Assembly (NCBI GenBank): GCA_019745775.1
Contig: JAIESR010000052.1
Span: forward strand, 1 to 64,000
Reading direction: 5' to 3'
Origin: Xanthobacteraceae bacterium
GTDB lineage: Bacteria > Pseudomonadota > Alphaproteobacteria > Rhizobiales > Xanthobacteraceae
DNA: 64,000 nucleotides
Shown here: positions 35,099 through 43,507 of the stretch, piece after piece
Layout of the letters: the number at the start of each line of letters is the position of its first letter
How positions within the stretch are numbered: the first letter of the stretch is position 1
The notes under the pieces: model-generated
What the model was told of the DNA's origin: nothing
The model's input: only the letters and a program-made list of their open reading frames with translations
Databases searched by the model: none
Program-made: the position numbers and the translations under genes

Positions 35099-35989
35099 CT
35101 AATCGCTGCCGCGGATCGCCGAGACGAATTGCCGGGCGACCCCGTTCAACGGCGCAAGGTGGCCATAGCGGATTTCGAGCGCCGGCACATCGGTGGCGAG
35201 CTTGAGCGGCACCAGCAATCCGGCCGCGATCTCACCGCGCACGGTGCGCGCCGGTACGCAAGCGATGCCGGCGCCGTGGCGGACCATTTCCTTGACCGCC
35301 ATGGCGTCCTGAAGCTCCATCGCGATCTCGTAGGTCTCGATACCGATCTGGCGAAGCGCTGCGTCGGTCAGCTCGAAAAAGCGCGAGCCCCGCAGGCCGG
35401 TGACAAAGGGATGGCGCGCGATCTCTTCCGACGAGACGCGCTTGCGGGCGGCGAGCGGATGTCGCGGCGAAACCACCAGCAGCCGCGGCTCATGCGCCAG
35501 CACCTCGGACCGCATGCCCTCGATCGGACCGGCGGAGAGAAAGAATCCGACCACGACCTCGCGTTCGCGGATCAGGGAAATCACGTCCTCGATGGTGCCC
35601 GTCCGGGTGACGATCCTGGCCTTCGGGTGCCGCTTCGCGAACGCCACCAGCCATTCCGAATAGCGGTCGGCGACGAGATCGCGGTGCACGGCGATCGCGA
35701 TCTCGCGGGCGCCGGCCTTGCGCAGATCGTCGAGCGCGTGGGTCGCCTCCTCGGAACGCCGCAGCAGGTCGACCGCAAACGTATAAAGCGCCTCGCCGGC
35801 CTTGGTCAGCTTCGGGCGGCTGCCGCGCTGGCGGAGAAAAAGCGGCTGGCCGACCTGGGATTCGAGCGCGCGGATGTGCGCCCCGACCGAGGGCTGGGCG
35901 ATGCCAAGTTCGGTCGCTGCGGCATTGAAGCCGCCGCGATCGACGACGCTTTTGAACACCGAAAGGCGGCGCGGGCTGGCGGAGATCAT
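35099..35989 (-). CDS. LysR-family transcriptional regulator
   Basis: A 296-aa LTTR. The N-terminal helix-turn-helix has RLSVFKSVVDRGGFNAAATE, then LGIAQPSVGAHIRALESQVG and the typical KLTKAGEALY. The C-terminal part is a two-lobed ligand-binding domain with EGMRSEVLAHEPRLLVVSP and MVRHGAGIACVPARTV. It is divergent from the hyuA-hyuB operon at 36108, and a 20-bp perfect palindrome lies 13 bp upstream of its start, so it very likely controls that operon and itself. Confidence 0.93.
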   Translation of the reverse strand: MISASPRRLSVFKSVVDRGGFNAAATELGIAQPSVGAHIRALESQVGQPLFLRQRGSRPKLTKAGEALYTFAVDLLRRSEEATHALDDLRKAGAREIAIAVHRDLVADRYSEWLVAFAKRHPKARIVTRTGTIEDVISLIREREVVVGFFLSAGPIEGMRSEVLAHEPRLLVVSPRHPLAARKRVSSEEIARHPFVTGLRGSRFFELTDAALRQIGIETYEIAMELQDAMAVKEMVRHGAGIACVPARTVRGEIAAGLLVPLKLATDVPALEIRYGHLAPLNGVARQFVSAIRGSD

Positions 35990-36001
35990 CGGAACCGGTA
36001 G

Positions 36002-36021
36002 TTGTAGCCATATGGCTACAA
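36002..36021. promoter_or_regulatory. 20-bp perfect palindrome, candidate LysR operator
   Basis: TTGTAGCCATATGGCTACAA is a perfect palindrome and includes the T-N11-A pattern of LTTR sites. It is followed by TGTAGCTTCAAA, a possible second half-site. It lies in the 118-bp space between the LysR gene and the hyuA gene. Confidence 0.65.
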
Positions 36022-36107
36022 GTATGTAGCTTCAAATCCCGTTGCTTGCCTAGCCCCGGAAAACGCATGGTGCACGTGATCAACGTCTTGTGAGGGGAAA
36101 CGCGCGC

Positions 36108-38144
36108 GTGCTTGTCGTCGCCATCGACATCGGGGGTACTTTCACCGACCTGCTCGGCTTCGATTCCAAGGCCGGTAAGTTCGTCCAGGCCAAGAGCCTC
36201 ACCACCCCGGCCCAGCTGGTGCAGGGGATCATCGACTGCCTGCGCAAGAGCGGCATCGAAGCGTCCGCGATTGATGAGCTGATCCACGGCTCGACCATCG
36301 CCATCAACACGCTGATCGAGCGCAAGGGCGCGAAGACCGGGCTGATCGTCACGCGCGGCACCCGCGACGTTTACATCATCGGCCGCGGCAACCGCCCCGA
36401 GGCCTACAATCTCCTGTTCCACCGCCACCGACCGCTGGTGCCGCGCCGTTCGACGCGCGAGGTCGACGAGCGCGTGCTCGCCACCGGCGAAACCAACGAG
36501 CCACTGCGCCGCGCCAGCGTCGAGGACGCCTGCCAGGCGCTGAAGGACGAAGGCGTCGAGGCGGTCGCGGTATGCTTCCTGCACTCCTATCTCGATCCGA
36601 GCCACGAGCAGCAGGCGGGCGAGATGATCCGCAAGGCGATGCCGGACGCCTATCTCTCGCTGTCGCACGATATCCTGCGGGAGTATCGCGAGTTCGAGCG
36701 GATGTCGACGACGGTGGTCAACGCCTATATCGGCCCGAAGGTCGGCGGCTATGTGAAGAGCCTGAAGTCCAGCCTCGGCGGCATCGGCTTCGACGGAAAC
36801 CTTTCCATCATGCGCTCGAACGGCGGCGTGATGACGCCGGAGGTCGCCACGGAGCGGCCGGTGGCGATGATGGAGTCGGGCCCGGTGGGCGGCATCATTG
36901 CGTCGGCGCAGGTTGGCAAGGCGCTCGGCTACGACAACGTGATCTCGTTCGACATGGGCGGCACGACCGCCAAGGCGAGCCTGGTCAAGGACGGCGAGCC
37001 GACGCTCGCGCCCGGCTACTATGTCGGCGGCTATGCGTCGGGCCATCCGGTGATGCTGCCGATGATCGACGTCGTCGAGGTCGGCGCCGGCGGCGGCTCG
37101 ATCGCCTGGATCGACGACATCGGCGCGCTCAAGGTCGGCCCGCAGAGCGCGGGCGCCGATCCGGGTCCGATCTGCTACCGCGGGGGCGGCACCGAGCCGA
37201 CCATCACCGACGCGAATGTCGTGCTTGGTCGGCTCGATCCCGACAACTTCCTGGGCGGCCAGATGAAGCTCGATGCCGATGCGGCCGCGCGCGGCATCGC
37301 CGAGAAGATCGCAAAGCCGCTCAAGATCGATACGATCGCGGCGGCGCAGGCGATCGTCGAGATCGCGATCTCGAAGATGTCGCTCGCGGTGCGCGAGGTG
37401 TCGGTGCAGAAGGGCTTCGACCCGCGCGACTTCGCGCTGGTGGCGTCGGGCGGCGCCGGCGCGCTGCACGTGATGGCGATCGCGCGCGAGCTGCACATCC
37501 CGACCGTGATCGTGCCGCAGTTCCCCTCGCACTTCTCGGCGCTCGGCATGCTCGCGGCCGACGAACGTCACGACTTCATCCGCACGTACTACTCGGACCT
37601 CGCGACGCTCGATTTCGGCGAGCTTCTGAAGGTTTACGAGGAGATGCGCGACGGCGCCCGCGGAAGCCTTCGCAACACCAAGAATTCCGAGGAGCGGGTC
37701 CAGCTCGACCTGCGCTATGTCGGGCAGGACTTCACGCTGTCGGTGCCGGTTTCGGTCAAGGACATCCGCAAGGGCGACCGCAAGGCGATCCGCACCGCCT
37801 TCGACAAGCTCTATGAGCACCGCTACGCGCATTCGTCGCCCGAGGACCCGGTCGAGATGGTCAACATGCGGCTCTCGGTGATCGGCAAGCGGCCGGCGCT
37901 GAAATTCCCAAAGCTCGCCAAGGGCCGCGCCAACGCGATCACGCATCGCCGCGACGTCTATTTCGCCGATCCGACGAAAGCGGTGCGCTGCCCGGTCTAT
38001 CAGCGCGAGAAGCTCACGGCCGCTACCAAGATCGTCGGGCCGGCGCTGGTGCAGGAGCACGGCACCACGACGGTCCTGTTCCAGAAGGATGCGTGCGTGG
38101 TGGCGCCGTCCGGTGAGTTGATCATCAAGGTGGGAGGCGCGTGA
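36108..38144 (+). CDS. hyuA: Hydantoinase/oxoprolinase A-type subunit (HyuA-like)
   Basis: A 678-aa protein of the ATP-dependent hydantoinase A family: [80 protein letters not shown] and the C-terminal TSPED-like region EDPVEMVNMRLSVIG. The start is GTG at 36108, chosen because GAGGGGAA lies about eight bases upstream; GTG at 36090 has no binding site. It is first in a plus-strand run with HyuB, a dihydroxyphthalate-decarboxylase-like protein and two M24-like proteins, under a divergent LysR regulator. With HyuB it should form an ATP-dependent hydrolase or carboxylase complex; the substrate is unknown. Confidence 0.93.
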   Translation: MLVVAIDIGGTFTDLLGFDSKAGKFVQAKSLTTPAQLVQGIIDCLRKSGIEASAIDELIHGSTIAINTLIERKGAKTGLIVTRGTRDVYIIGRGNRPEAYNLLFHRHRPLVPRRSTREVDERVLATGETNEPLRRASVEDACQALKDEGVEAVAVCFLHSYLDPSHEQQAGEMIRKAMPDAYLSLSHDILREYREFERMSTTVVNAYIGPKVGGYVKSLKSSLGGIGFDGNLSIMRSNGGVMTPEVATERPVAMMESGPVGGIIASAQVGKALGYDNVISFDMGGTTAKASLVKDGEPTLAPGYYVGGYASGHPVMLPMIDVVEVGAGGGSIAWIDDIGALKVGPQSAGADPGPICYRGGGTEPTITDANVVLGRLDPDNFLGGQMKLDADAAARGIAEKIAKPLKIDTIAAAQAIVEIAISKMSLAVREVSVQKGFDPRDFALVASGGAGALHVMAIARELHIPTVIVPQFPSHFSALGMLAADERHDFIRTYYSDLATLDFGELLKVYEEMRDGARGSLRNTKNSEERVQLDLRYVGQDFTLSVPVSVKDIRKGDRKAIRTAFDKLYEHRYAHSSPEDPVEMVNMRLSVIGKRPALKFPKLAKGRANAITHRRDVYFADPTKAVRCPVYQREKLTAATKIVGPALVQEHGTTTVLFQKDACVVAPSGELIIKVGGA

Positions 38145-38155
38145 TGATGCTTTCT

Positions 38156-38308
38156 GTAGGGTGGGCAAAGGCGCGATCCAAACGCGCCGACCGCGCCGCT
38201 CGGACAATGCAGCGCCGTGCCCACCACCAAGCACCGCAATCTTTATCGCTATTGTGGTGGGCACGCTTCGCCCCGCTGTCGCGGGGCTGCGCTTTGCCCA
38301 CCCTACGA
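38156..38308. repeat. Palindromic repeat, GTAGGGTGGGCAAAG family, copy 2
   Basis: GTAGGGTGGGCAAAGGCGCG at the left and GCGCTTTGCCCACCCTAC at the right, with CCGTGCCCACCACC and GGTGGTGGGCACG inside. It sits inside the operon between hyuA and hyuB, unusual for these elements, and may affect the ratio of the two subunits. Confidence 0.88.
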
Positions 38309-38328
38309 TTCAAATGAGAGAGCACGTG

Positions 38329-40089
38329 ATGGCAAAGGCCCGCAAGCGCTCGACAAAGCGCAAGGCGCTCGATCCGGTCACGCTGGAAGTGATCCGCAAC
38401 GCGCTCCCCGCGGTCGCCAACGAGATGGCGGCCGACCTCCAGCGCACGTCCTACAACATGATGATCTACGAGGTACGCGACTTCTGCACCGCGCTTATTG
38501 ATCCCGATGGGAAACTTGTCTCGCAGAACGTCGGCGGCGTGTCGCACTTCGTGGCCGATCTCGGCGTCATCATCACCGACGGCATGCAGCGCTACGGCCG
38601 CAAGGGCTTCAAGCCCGGCGACGTCATCATCACCAACCACCAGGCCGTCGCCGGCCAGCACCTGAACAACGTGGTCATCTACGCGCCCTATTTCTACAGG
38701 GGCGAGCTCCTGATGTTCATGATGGTCCGCGCGCACTGGATCGACATCGGCGGCATGTCGACCGGCTTCGGCGCCGGCCCCACGGTGGCCGATCCATGGC
38801 TCGAAGGGCTGCAGCTCGATCAGCTCAAGATCTACGAGGGCGGCAAGCTCAACGACACGCTCTACCGCGTGCTCAAGGACAACATCCGCTTCCCGGAATC
38901 CTCGCTCGGCGACATGAAATCGCAGATGGCGGCCTGCCGCCTCGCCGCCAAGCGCATGGACGAGATGTTCGACAAATACGGCCGCGACACCATCCTCGAC
39001 GCGATCGAGACGATCTTCGACGAGACCGAGCGCAAGTGCCGCAACATCGTCTCGCAGCTCCCTGACGGCGTCTATGAAGCGGAGTCCGCGATCGACGACG
39101 ACGGCGTGCTCAAGGGCGAGCCGGTGCCGATCAAGGTCAAGGTCACGATCAAGAAAGGCGAGATGACGATCGACCTGTCGGGCTGCTCGGCCGAGCGCAA
39201 GTCCGGCGTGAATTCGCGCACGCTCGCGGGCGCGCGCGTCGCCTACAAGGCGCTGACCGCGCCCAACGATCCGGTCAACGAAGGCTCGTTCCGCGCGCTC
39301 AACGTGATCATTCCGGAAGGCAGCGTGATGATGGCGCGCTATCCGGCGCCGATGTCGTCGTGGAGCATCATGATCCCGATGGTGGTCGACACCATCGTCA
39401 AGGCGCTGGCGAGGCCGATGCAGGACCGTGTGCCGGCCGGGCATCACGGCCTGCTGGGCGGCGCCGTCGTGTTCTTCGGCGTGCACCCTAAGACCAAGCG
39501 CCGTTTCGTGGTGCAGAGCATCGAGGGCGGCGGCTGGGGCGGGCGTCCCTATGAGGACGGCGAGTCCGCGACCGTGTCGGTCTGCCAGGGCGACGTCCGC
39601 AACGGCTCGATCGAAGGCATCGAGCTCAAATGCCCGGTGCTGGTGGAGGGTCGCTCGCTGCGCACCGACTCCGCCGGGCCCGGCAAGCATCGCGGCGGTC
39701 TCGGCATCGACATGCAGGTCAAGAACCTGGTCGAAGGCCGCTGGAACTTCGAGCAGACCCGCCGCAACATCTGCCCGCCCTGGGGCCTCTGGGGCGGCGG
39801 CGACGGCGACCCGAGCGCCTATCTCCTTCGCCTTCCCGGCGAGAACGATTTCAAGATGATGGTCGGCGCCCACATCCCGGTGCCGCTGCATGCCTCCGCG
39901 ATCGTGCGCACCGGCGGCGGCGGCGGCTGGGGCAACCCGCGCGAGCGCGATCCCGAGCTGGTGCGGGCCGACGTCATGGAGGAACTGGTGTCACGCGATG
40001 CGGCGCGCGAGAAATATGGCGTCGTGCTGCGCGACGACCTGACGGTGGACGTGGACGCCACCAAGCAATTGCGGAGCCAGGCGGCGTAG
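38329..40089 (+). CDS. hyuB: Hydantoinase/oxoprolinase B-type subunit (HyuB-like)
   Basis: A 586-aa protein of the hydantoinase B family: DPVTLEVIRNALPAVANEMA at the start, DIGGMSTGFGAGPTVADPWL, and GGGWGGRPYEDGESATVSVC and VRTGGGGGWGNPRERDPELV at the end, the last being the family's Gly-rich C-terminus. The likely start is ATG at 38329, with 38314 as an alternative; neither has a strong binding site, perhaps because the repeat just upstream replaced the leader. It pairs with the HyuA at 36108 to form a hetero-oligomeric, ATP-using enzyme in the cytoplasm. Confidence 0.93.
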   Translation: MAKARKRSTKRKALDPVTLEVIRNALPAVANEMAADLQRTSYNMMIYEVRDFCTALIDPDGKLVSQNVGGVSHFVADLGVIITDGMQRYGRKGFKPGDVIITNHQAVAGQHLNNVVIYAPYFYRGELLMFMMVRAHWIDIGGMSTGFGAGPTVADPWLEGLQLDQLKIYEGGKLNDTLYRVLKDNIRFPESSLGDMKSQMAACRLAAKRMDEMFDKYGRDTILDAIETIFDETERKCRNIVSQLPDGVYEAESAIDDDGVLKGEPVPIKVKVTIKKGEMTIDLSGCSAERKSGVNSRTLAGARVAYKALTAPNDPVNEGSFRALNVIIPEGSVMMARYPAPMSSWSIMIPMVVDTIVKALARPMQDRVPAGHHGLLGGAVVFFGVHPKTKRRFVVQSIEGGGWGGRPYEDGESATVSVCQGDVRNGSIEGIELKCPVLVEGRSLRTDSAGPGKHRGGLGIDMQVKNLVEGRWNFEQTRRNICPPWGLWGGGDGDPSAYLLRLPGENDFKMMVGAHIPVPLHASAIVRTGGGGGWGNPRERDPELVRADVMEELVSRDAAREKYGVVLRDDLTVDVDATKQLRSQAA

Positions 40090-40107
40090 CTCGCCGCGGG
40101 AGGAAAA

Positions 40108-41088
40108 ATGGCCAAGCTGAAACTGACGATCGCCTGCGGCGACTACGACATCGTGCGCCCTCTCAAGGAGGGCATCGTCGAGGCCGCCGGCATCGAGCTG
40201 ATCTTCCTCACCGACATGGGCCCGCGCGAGCGCCACTGGCGGCTGGCGCGCAAGCACGAGTTCGACATCTGCGAGGAAAACGTCGGCGCCTATTTCATCG
40301 CCAGGGAGCAAGGCCACGCGCTGTTGGCGATTCCGGTGTTCATGCACCGCCGCTTCCGCCACGGCTTCGTCTTCATCAACACCAATGCCGGCATCAGGGA
40401 GCCGAAGGACCTGATCGGCAAGAAGATCGGCGGCACCAATTTCATGCCGGCCGGCAACATCTGGATGCGCGGCATCCTCGAAGAATATTACGGCCTCCCG
40501 CACCGCTCCGTGACCTGGATCACCGAGCGCAGCGAAGATATCCCGTTCGACGCGCCGAACGGCCTCAACATCGTGATGGATACCTCGAAGCCCCTCAACG
40601 ACATGCTGGTCGACGGCGACATTCCGGCGATGATCTCGCCGTCGATCCCGACACCGTTCGTCAAGGGCGACAAGCGCGTCGCACGGCTGTTCTCCGACTA
40701 CAAGCAGGTCGAGATCGACTTCTACAAGGACACCGGCATCTTCCCGATCATGCATGTCACCACGGTGAAGCAGGAGATTACCGAGAAATATCCGTGGGTC
40801 GCGACCAACCTGGTCAAGGCGCTCGAAGAGTCGAAGCAGCTTGCCTACAAGCGCGTGGCCAACCCGCGCATGGTGCCGCTCGCCTTCGTGCGCACCGCGC
40901 TCGAGGAGCAGTGGGCGACGCTCGGCCGCGACCCCTGGGAATACGGGCTGACGCCGAAGAACCGCAAGAACCTCGAAACCATCCAGCGCTACGTGCAGCA
41001 GCAGGGTATGATCTCGAAGACCCGACCGCTGGAGGAGTTGTTCGAGGACACCGACCTCGGCGACTCCGCCGGGACGGAGGAGGTCTAG
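40108..41088 (+). CDS. 4,5-dihydroxyphthalate decarboxylase-like protein (PBP fold, no signal peptide)
   Basis: A 326-aa protein of the family annotated as 4,5-dihydroxyphthalate decarboxylase: KLTIACGDYDIVRPLKEGIV, RHWRLARKHEFDICEENVGA, AIPVFMHRRFRHGFVFIN and DLIGKKIGGTNFMPAGNIWM. The fold resembles a periplasmic binding protein (NMT1-like), but there is no signal peptide, so it is cytoplasmic. A GGAGG binding site precedes the ATG. It is 18 bp after hyuB and 24 bp before an M24-like gene, so it belongs to the operon. A decarboxylase role is plausible but a ligand-binding role cannot be excluded. Confidence 0.85.
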   Translation: MAKLKLTIACGDYDIVRPLKEGIVEAAGIELIFLTDMGPRERHWRLARKHEFDICEENVGAYFIAREQGHALLAIPVFMHRRFRHGFVFINTNAGIREPKDLIGKKIGGTNFMPAGNIWMRGILEEYYGLPHRSVTWITERSEDIPFDAPNGLNIVMDTSKPLNDMLVDGDIPAMISPSIPTPFVKGDKRVARLFSDYKQVEIDFYKDTGIFPIMHVTTVKQEITEKYPWVATNLVKALEESKQLAYKRVANPRMVPLAFVRTALEEQWATLGRDPWEYGLTPKNRKNLETIQRYVQQQGMISKTRPLEELFEDTDLGDSAGTEEV

Positions 41089-41112
41089 ACAAGCTATTGC
41101 TGCGAGTAACGC

Positions 41113-42222
41113 ATGACCTTCGAGGAGCGACTTGAAGACATCCTCGCCCGCATGCGGGAGGCGAAGCTCGATGCGCTCGTGGCGCTGCACGACGGCGCGC
41201 ATTTCATCGAGAAGCCGAACCCCGTTACCGTCATCACCGGCTTCAGATCGCTCGGCCCGGCCGCGGCAGTTCTTCGCAGCGACGGCTCGACCACGCTGGT
41301 CGTGACGCCGGCCTGGGACGCCGGGCGCGCCACGGAGCAATGCCCACAGGCGCGCGTGGTCGGCGCCGGCGATATCGCCGCCGCGCTCGCCGCGACGCTG
41401 GGCAACGGCGCACGCAAGAATGCCGCCACCGCCGGCATGCGCTTCCTGCCTTCGTTCATCGCGGAGCGGATCAACTTCCTGCTGCCCGCGGCGCCGTCCG
41501 CCGACAAGCTCGTGTTCGACGCCGCCCGTACCAAGACCGACGCGGAGATCGCGGACGCCCGCGAGGCAACGCGCATCGCCGAACTTGGCTACCGCCATCT
41601 CCTCGACATCGCCAGGCCCGGCATGAGCGAGGACGAGCTTGCGATCGAGCTGAAATGGCAGATGAAGACGCTCGGTGCCGACGACAATTTCCTGCTGCTC
41701 TGCGCCGGCCCGCACAACCGCGCGGTGCAGCCCTCGACCGGTCGGCGGCTCGAAAAAGGAGACATCATCCTCGCCGAGATCACGCCGAGCGTGCACGGAC
41801 AGCTTGCGCAGATCTGCCGCACGGTCGTGGTCGGCCACGCCTCGGCCGAGCTTGTCGAGAAATATGCGTTGGTCGTGCATGCGATGGACCAGGGCATCGC
41901 TGCGGCGCAGCCCGGCGTGCCGATGGCGGAGGTCTGCCGCGCCATCAACGCGGTGCTGGAGGCACAAGGCTACGCCGAGTTTTGCCATCCGCCGCACATC
42001 CGCCGCCGCGGCCACGGTCTTGGCTTCGCGTCGATGCGGCCGGGCGATGTCGCGCTCGACAATGACACGGCTCTCGAGCCGAACATGATCTTCATGATCC
42101 ACCCGAACCAGTATCTGCCGGAGACGGGCTACCTGCTCTGCGGCGAGCCGGTGCTGCTGACACCCGGCGGCGCCCAGCCGCTCACCGCACAGACCGCCGC
42201 GCTGGCAACGGTGGCAGCGTGA
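41113..42222 (+). CDS. M24-fold protein with replaced metal ligands
   Basis: A 369-aa pita-bread-fold protein (RTKTDAEIADAREATRIAEL marks the domain start). The ligand positions of metal M24 peptidases read Glu (ILAEITPSVHG) for Asp, Gln (QLAQICRT) for Asp, His kept (IRRRGHGLGF), His for Glu (FMIHPNQ) and Cys for Glu (YLLCGEPVL). The His and Cys changes match those in the protein at 29037. A creatinase-like, metal-free hydrolase or a new activity is more likely than peptidase. It follows the dihydroxyphthalate-decarboxylase-like gene by 24 bp. Operon context with HyuAB suggests action on a C-N bond of an intermediate. Confidence 0.85.
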   Translation: MTFEERLEDILARMREAKLDALVALHDGAHFIEKPNPVTVITGFRSLGPAAAVLRSDGSTTLVVTPAWDAGRATEQCPQARVVGAGDIAAALAATLGNGARKNAATAGMRFLPSFIAERINFLLPAAPSADKLVFDAARTKTDAEIADAREATRIAELGYRHLLDIARPGMSEDELAIELKWQMKTLGADDNFLLLCAGPHNRAVQPSTGRRLEKGDIILAEITPSVHGQLAQICRTVVVGHASAELVEKYALVVHAMDQGIAAAQPGVPMAEVCRAINAVLEAQGYAEFCHPPHIRRRGHGLGFASMRPGDVALDNDTALEPNMIFMIHPNQYLPETGYLLCGEPVLLTPGGAQPLTAQTAALATVAA

Positions 42223-42251
42223 TGATGCAAGGTCTCGCGACGAAGGCAGTG

Positions 42252-42385
42252 GCGTTCCCCTCCCCCTTGTGGGGAGGGGTTAGGGGTGGGGGTGGTTCGG
42301 TGCGCACTCGCAGCACCCCCCTCCCCATCCCTCCCCCAACAAAAGGGCGTTCACGCCCGTCTTCGACGGGCTATGGGGGGAGGGA
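42252..42385. repeat. Palindromic intergenic repeat, CCCCTCCCCCTTGTGGGGAG class
   Basis: CCCCTCCCCCTTGTGGGGAG is a hairpin, and GGGTTAGGGGTGGGGGTGG, CACCCCCCTCCCCATCCC and CAAAAGGGCGTTCACGCCC follow. It lies between the two M24-like genes of the operon. Confidence 0.8.
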
Positions 42386-42427
42386 GCGGAGAGATCGTGC
42401 TCCCCTTACAAAAAGGAGAGCATAGGC

Positions 42428-43507
42428 GTGTTCACGCAGCACCCGACATTGCTGATCGGCCCGTCCGACTGGGACGAGAGCCGAGCGCCAAAGGCAGCGT
42501 TCGACGCGCGCATCGCCGCGCTCTGGGCGGCGTTCCCAAACGCCACGCAGGCGATCGTGTTCGGCAGTGTTGCGCGGCATGCCGAGCTTGCCTACCTCAC
42601 CAATTTCGTGCCGAAGCTCGAGCCCGGCATCGCGCTGCTTTCGCGCGATGGGAGCCAAAAACTTCTGTTCGGCGGCGGCCCGAACATGATAGGCGCGATG
42701 AAGCCCCTCACCTTCATCGCCGACATGGCGCCGCTCAACGCGCTGGCGAAGCTCATCGCCGGTTGGAAATCGCCGCTGCTGGTCGGCGGCGGTGCGATGA
42801 CGAGCGCGATGCGCAAGACCGTCGACGACGCGACCGGCAACACCGCGCAGGACGCGACCGCCCACGTGCAGAGCCTGATGCGGCGGAAATCGCCGGACGA
42901 GCTTGCCTGCATCCGCGACGCCTGCGGCGTCCTCGGCAAGGTCGTCACGGTCATGCGCGACGCCGTGCGTGCGGGCCACGGCGCCGCAACGGCGCTGCTC
43001 GCCGGCGAGCGCGCGGCGATCGATCAGCGCGTGCAGGATATCCGCACGCTCTACAGCCTCGACGGCGGACGGACGCTGCGGCCGTTCGAGGCGATCGACG
43101 ACCGCCGTGTCGATCCGCTGCAGGTCTATGTCGCGGTACGCAAATACAACTACTGGGCCGACGGCTTCGCCTGCCTTCCAAACGAGCCGCAGCCGGCTGC
43201 TTCACTCGCCGCGCTGCTGCTCGACAATGCGCTGTCCGCGATCAAGCCCGGCGTACCGGTTGCGCAGCTCGCAAAAATTCTCGCGGTAGGCGCGCCCTAT
43301 TGCCATCATCCTGTGATCGAGGACGCGCTTGCCGCCCCGATCGGCCTGTCGCTCGATGCGCCGACGACGACGCGCTTCGAGCCTGGCGAGGTCTATTCGG
43401 TGCGCGCCGGCCTGACCGACGGCGCCGAACAGCACGCGATCCTCTCCGCCATGATCGCGGTCCACGACACCGACACGGAAGTGCTGTGGCGCGCTGCTGT
43501 CGCCTAG
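42428..43507 (+). CDS. Strongly degenerate M24-like protein
   Basis: A 359-aa protein that keeps the layout of a creatinase N-terminal domain followed by an M24-like domain (LMRRKSPDELACIRDACGVL is typical of the linker and first helix), but shows none of the metal-ligand motifs: the region of the fourth ligand reads VYSVRAGLTDG and the last AILSAMIAV. It is probably non-catalytic or works by another mechanism, perhaps as a partner subunit of the protein at 41113. The start is GTG at 42428, with AAGGAGA nine bases upstream. Its stop overlaps the stop of the convergent lipid kinase gene by three bases. Confidence 0.7.
   Translation: MFTQHPTLLIGPSDWDESRAPKAAFDARIAALWAAFPNATQAIVFGSVARHAELAYLTNFVPKLEPGIALLSRDGSQKLLFGGGPNMIGAMKPLTFIADMAPLNALAKLIAGWKSPLLVGGGAMTSAMRKTVDDATGNTAQDATAHVQSLMRRKSPDELACIRDACGVLGKVVTVMRDAVRAGHGAATALLAGERAAIDQRVQDIRTLYSLDGGRTLRPFEAIDDRRVDPLQVYVAVRKYNYWADGFACLPNEPQPAASLAALLLDNALSAIKPGVPVAQLAKILAVGAPYCHHPVIEDALAAPIGLSLDAPTTTRFEPGEVYSVRAGLTDGAEQHAILSAMIAVHDTDTEVLWRAAVA

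Noticed and set aside
35490-38264. 924-codon minus-strand open frame over hyuA
   Set aside because: It has no recognisable domain and lies antisense to a gene with the full HyuA signature. Similar antisense frames at 9549-11579, 38125-39891, 39991-42102 and 47223-49730 were rejected for the same reason.
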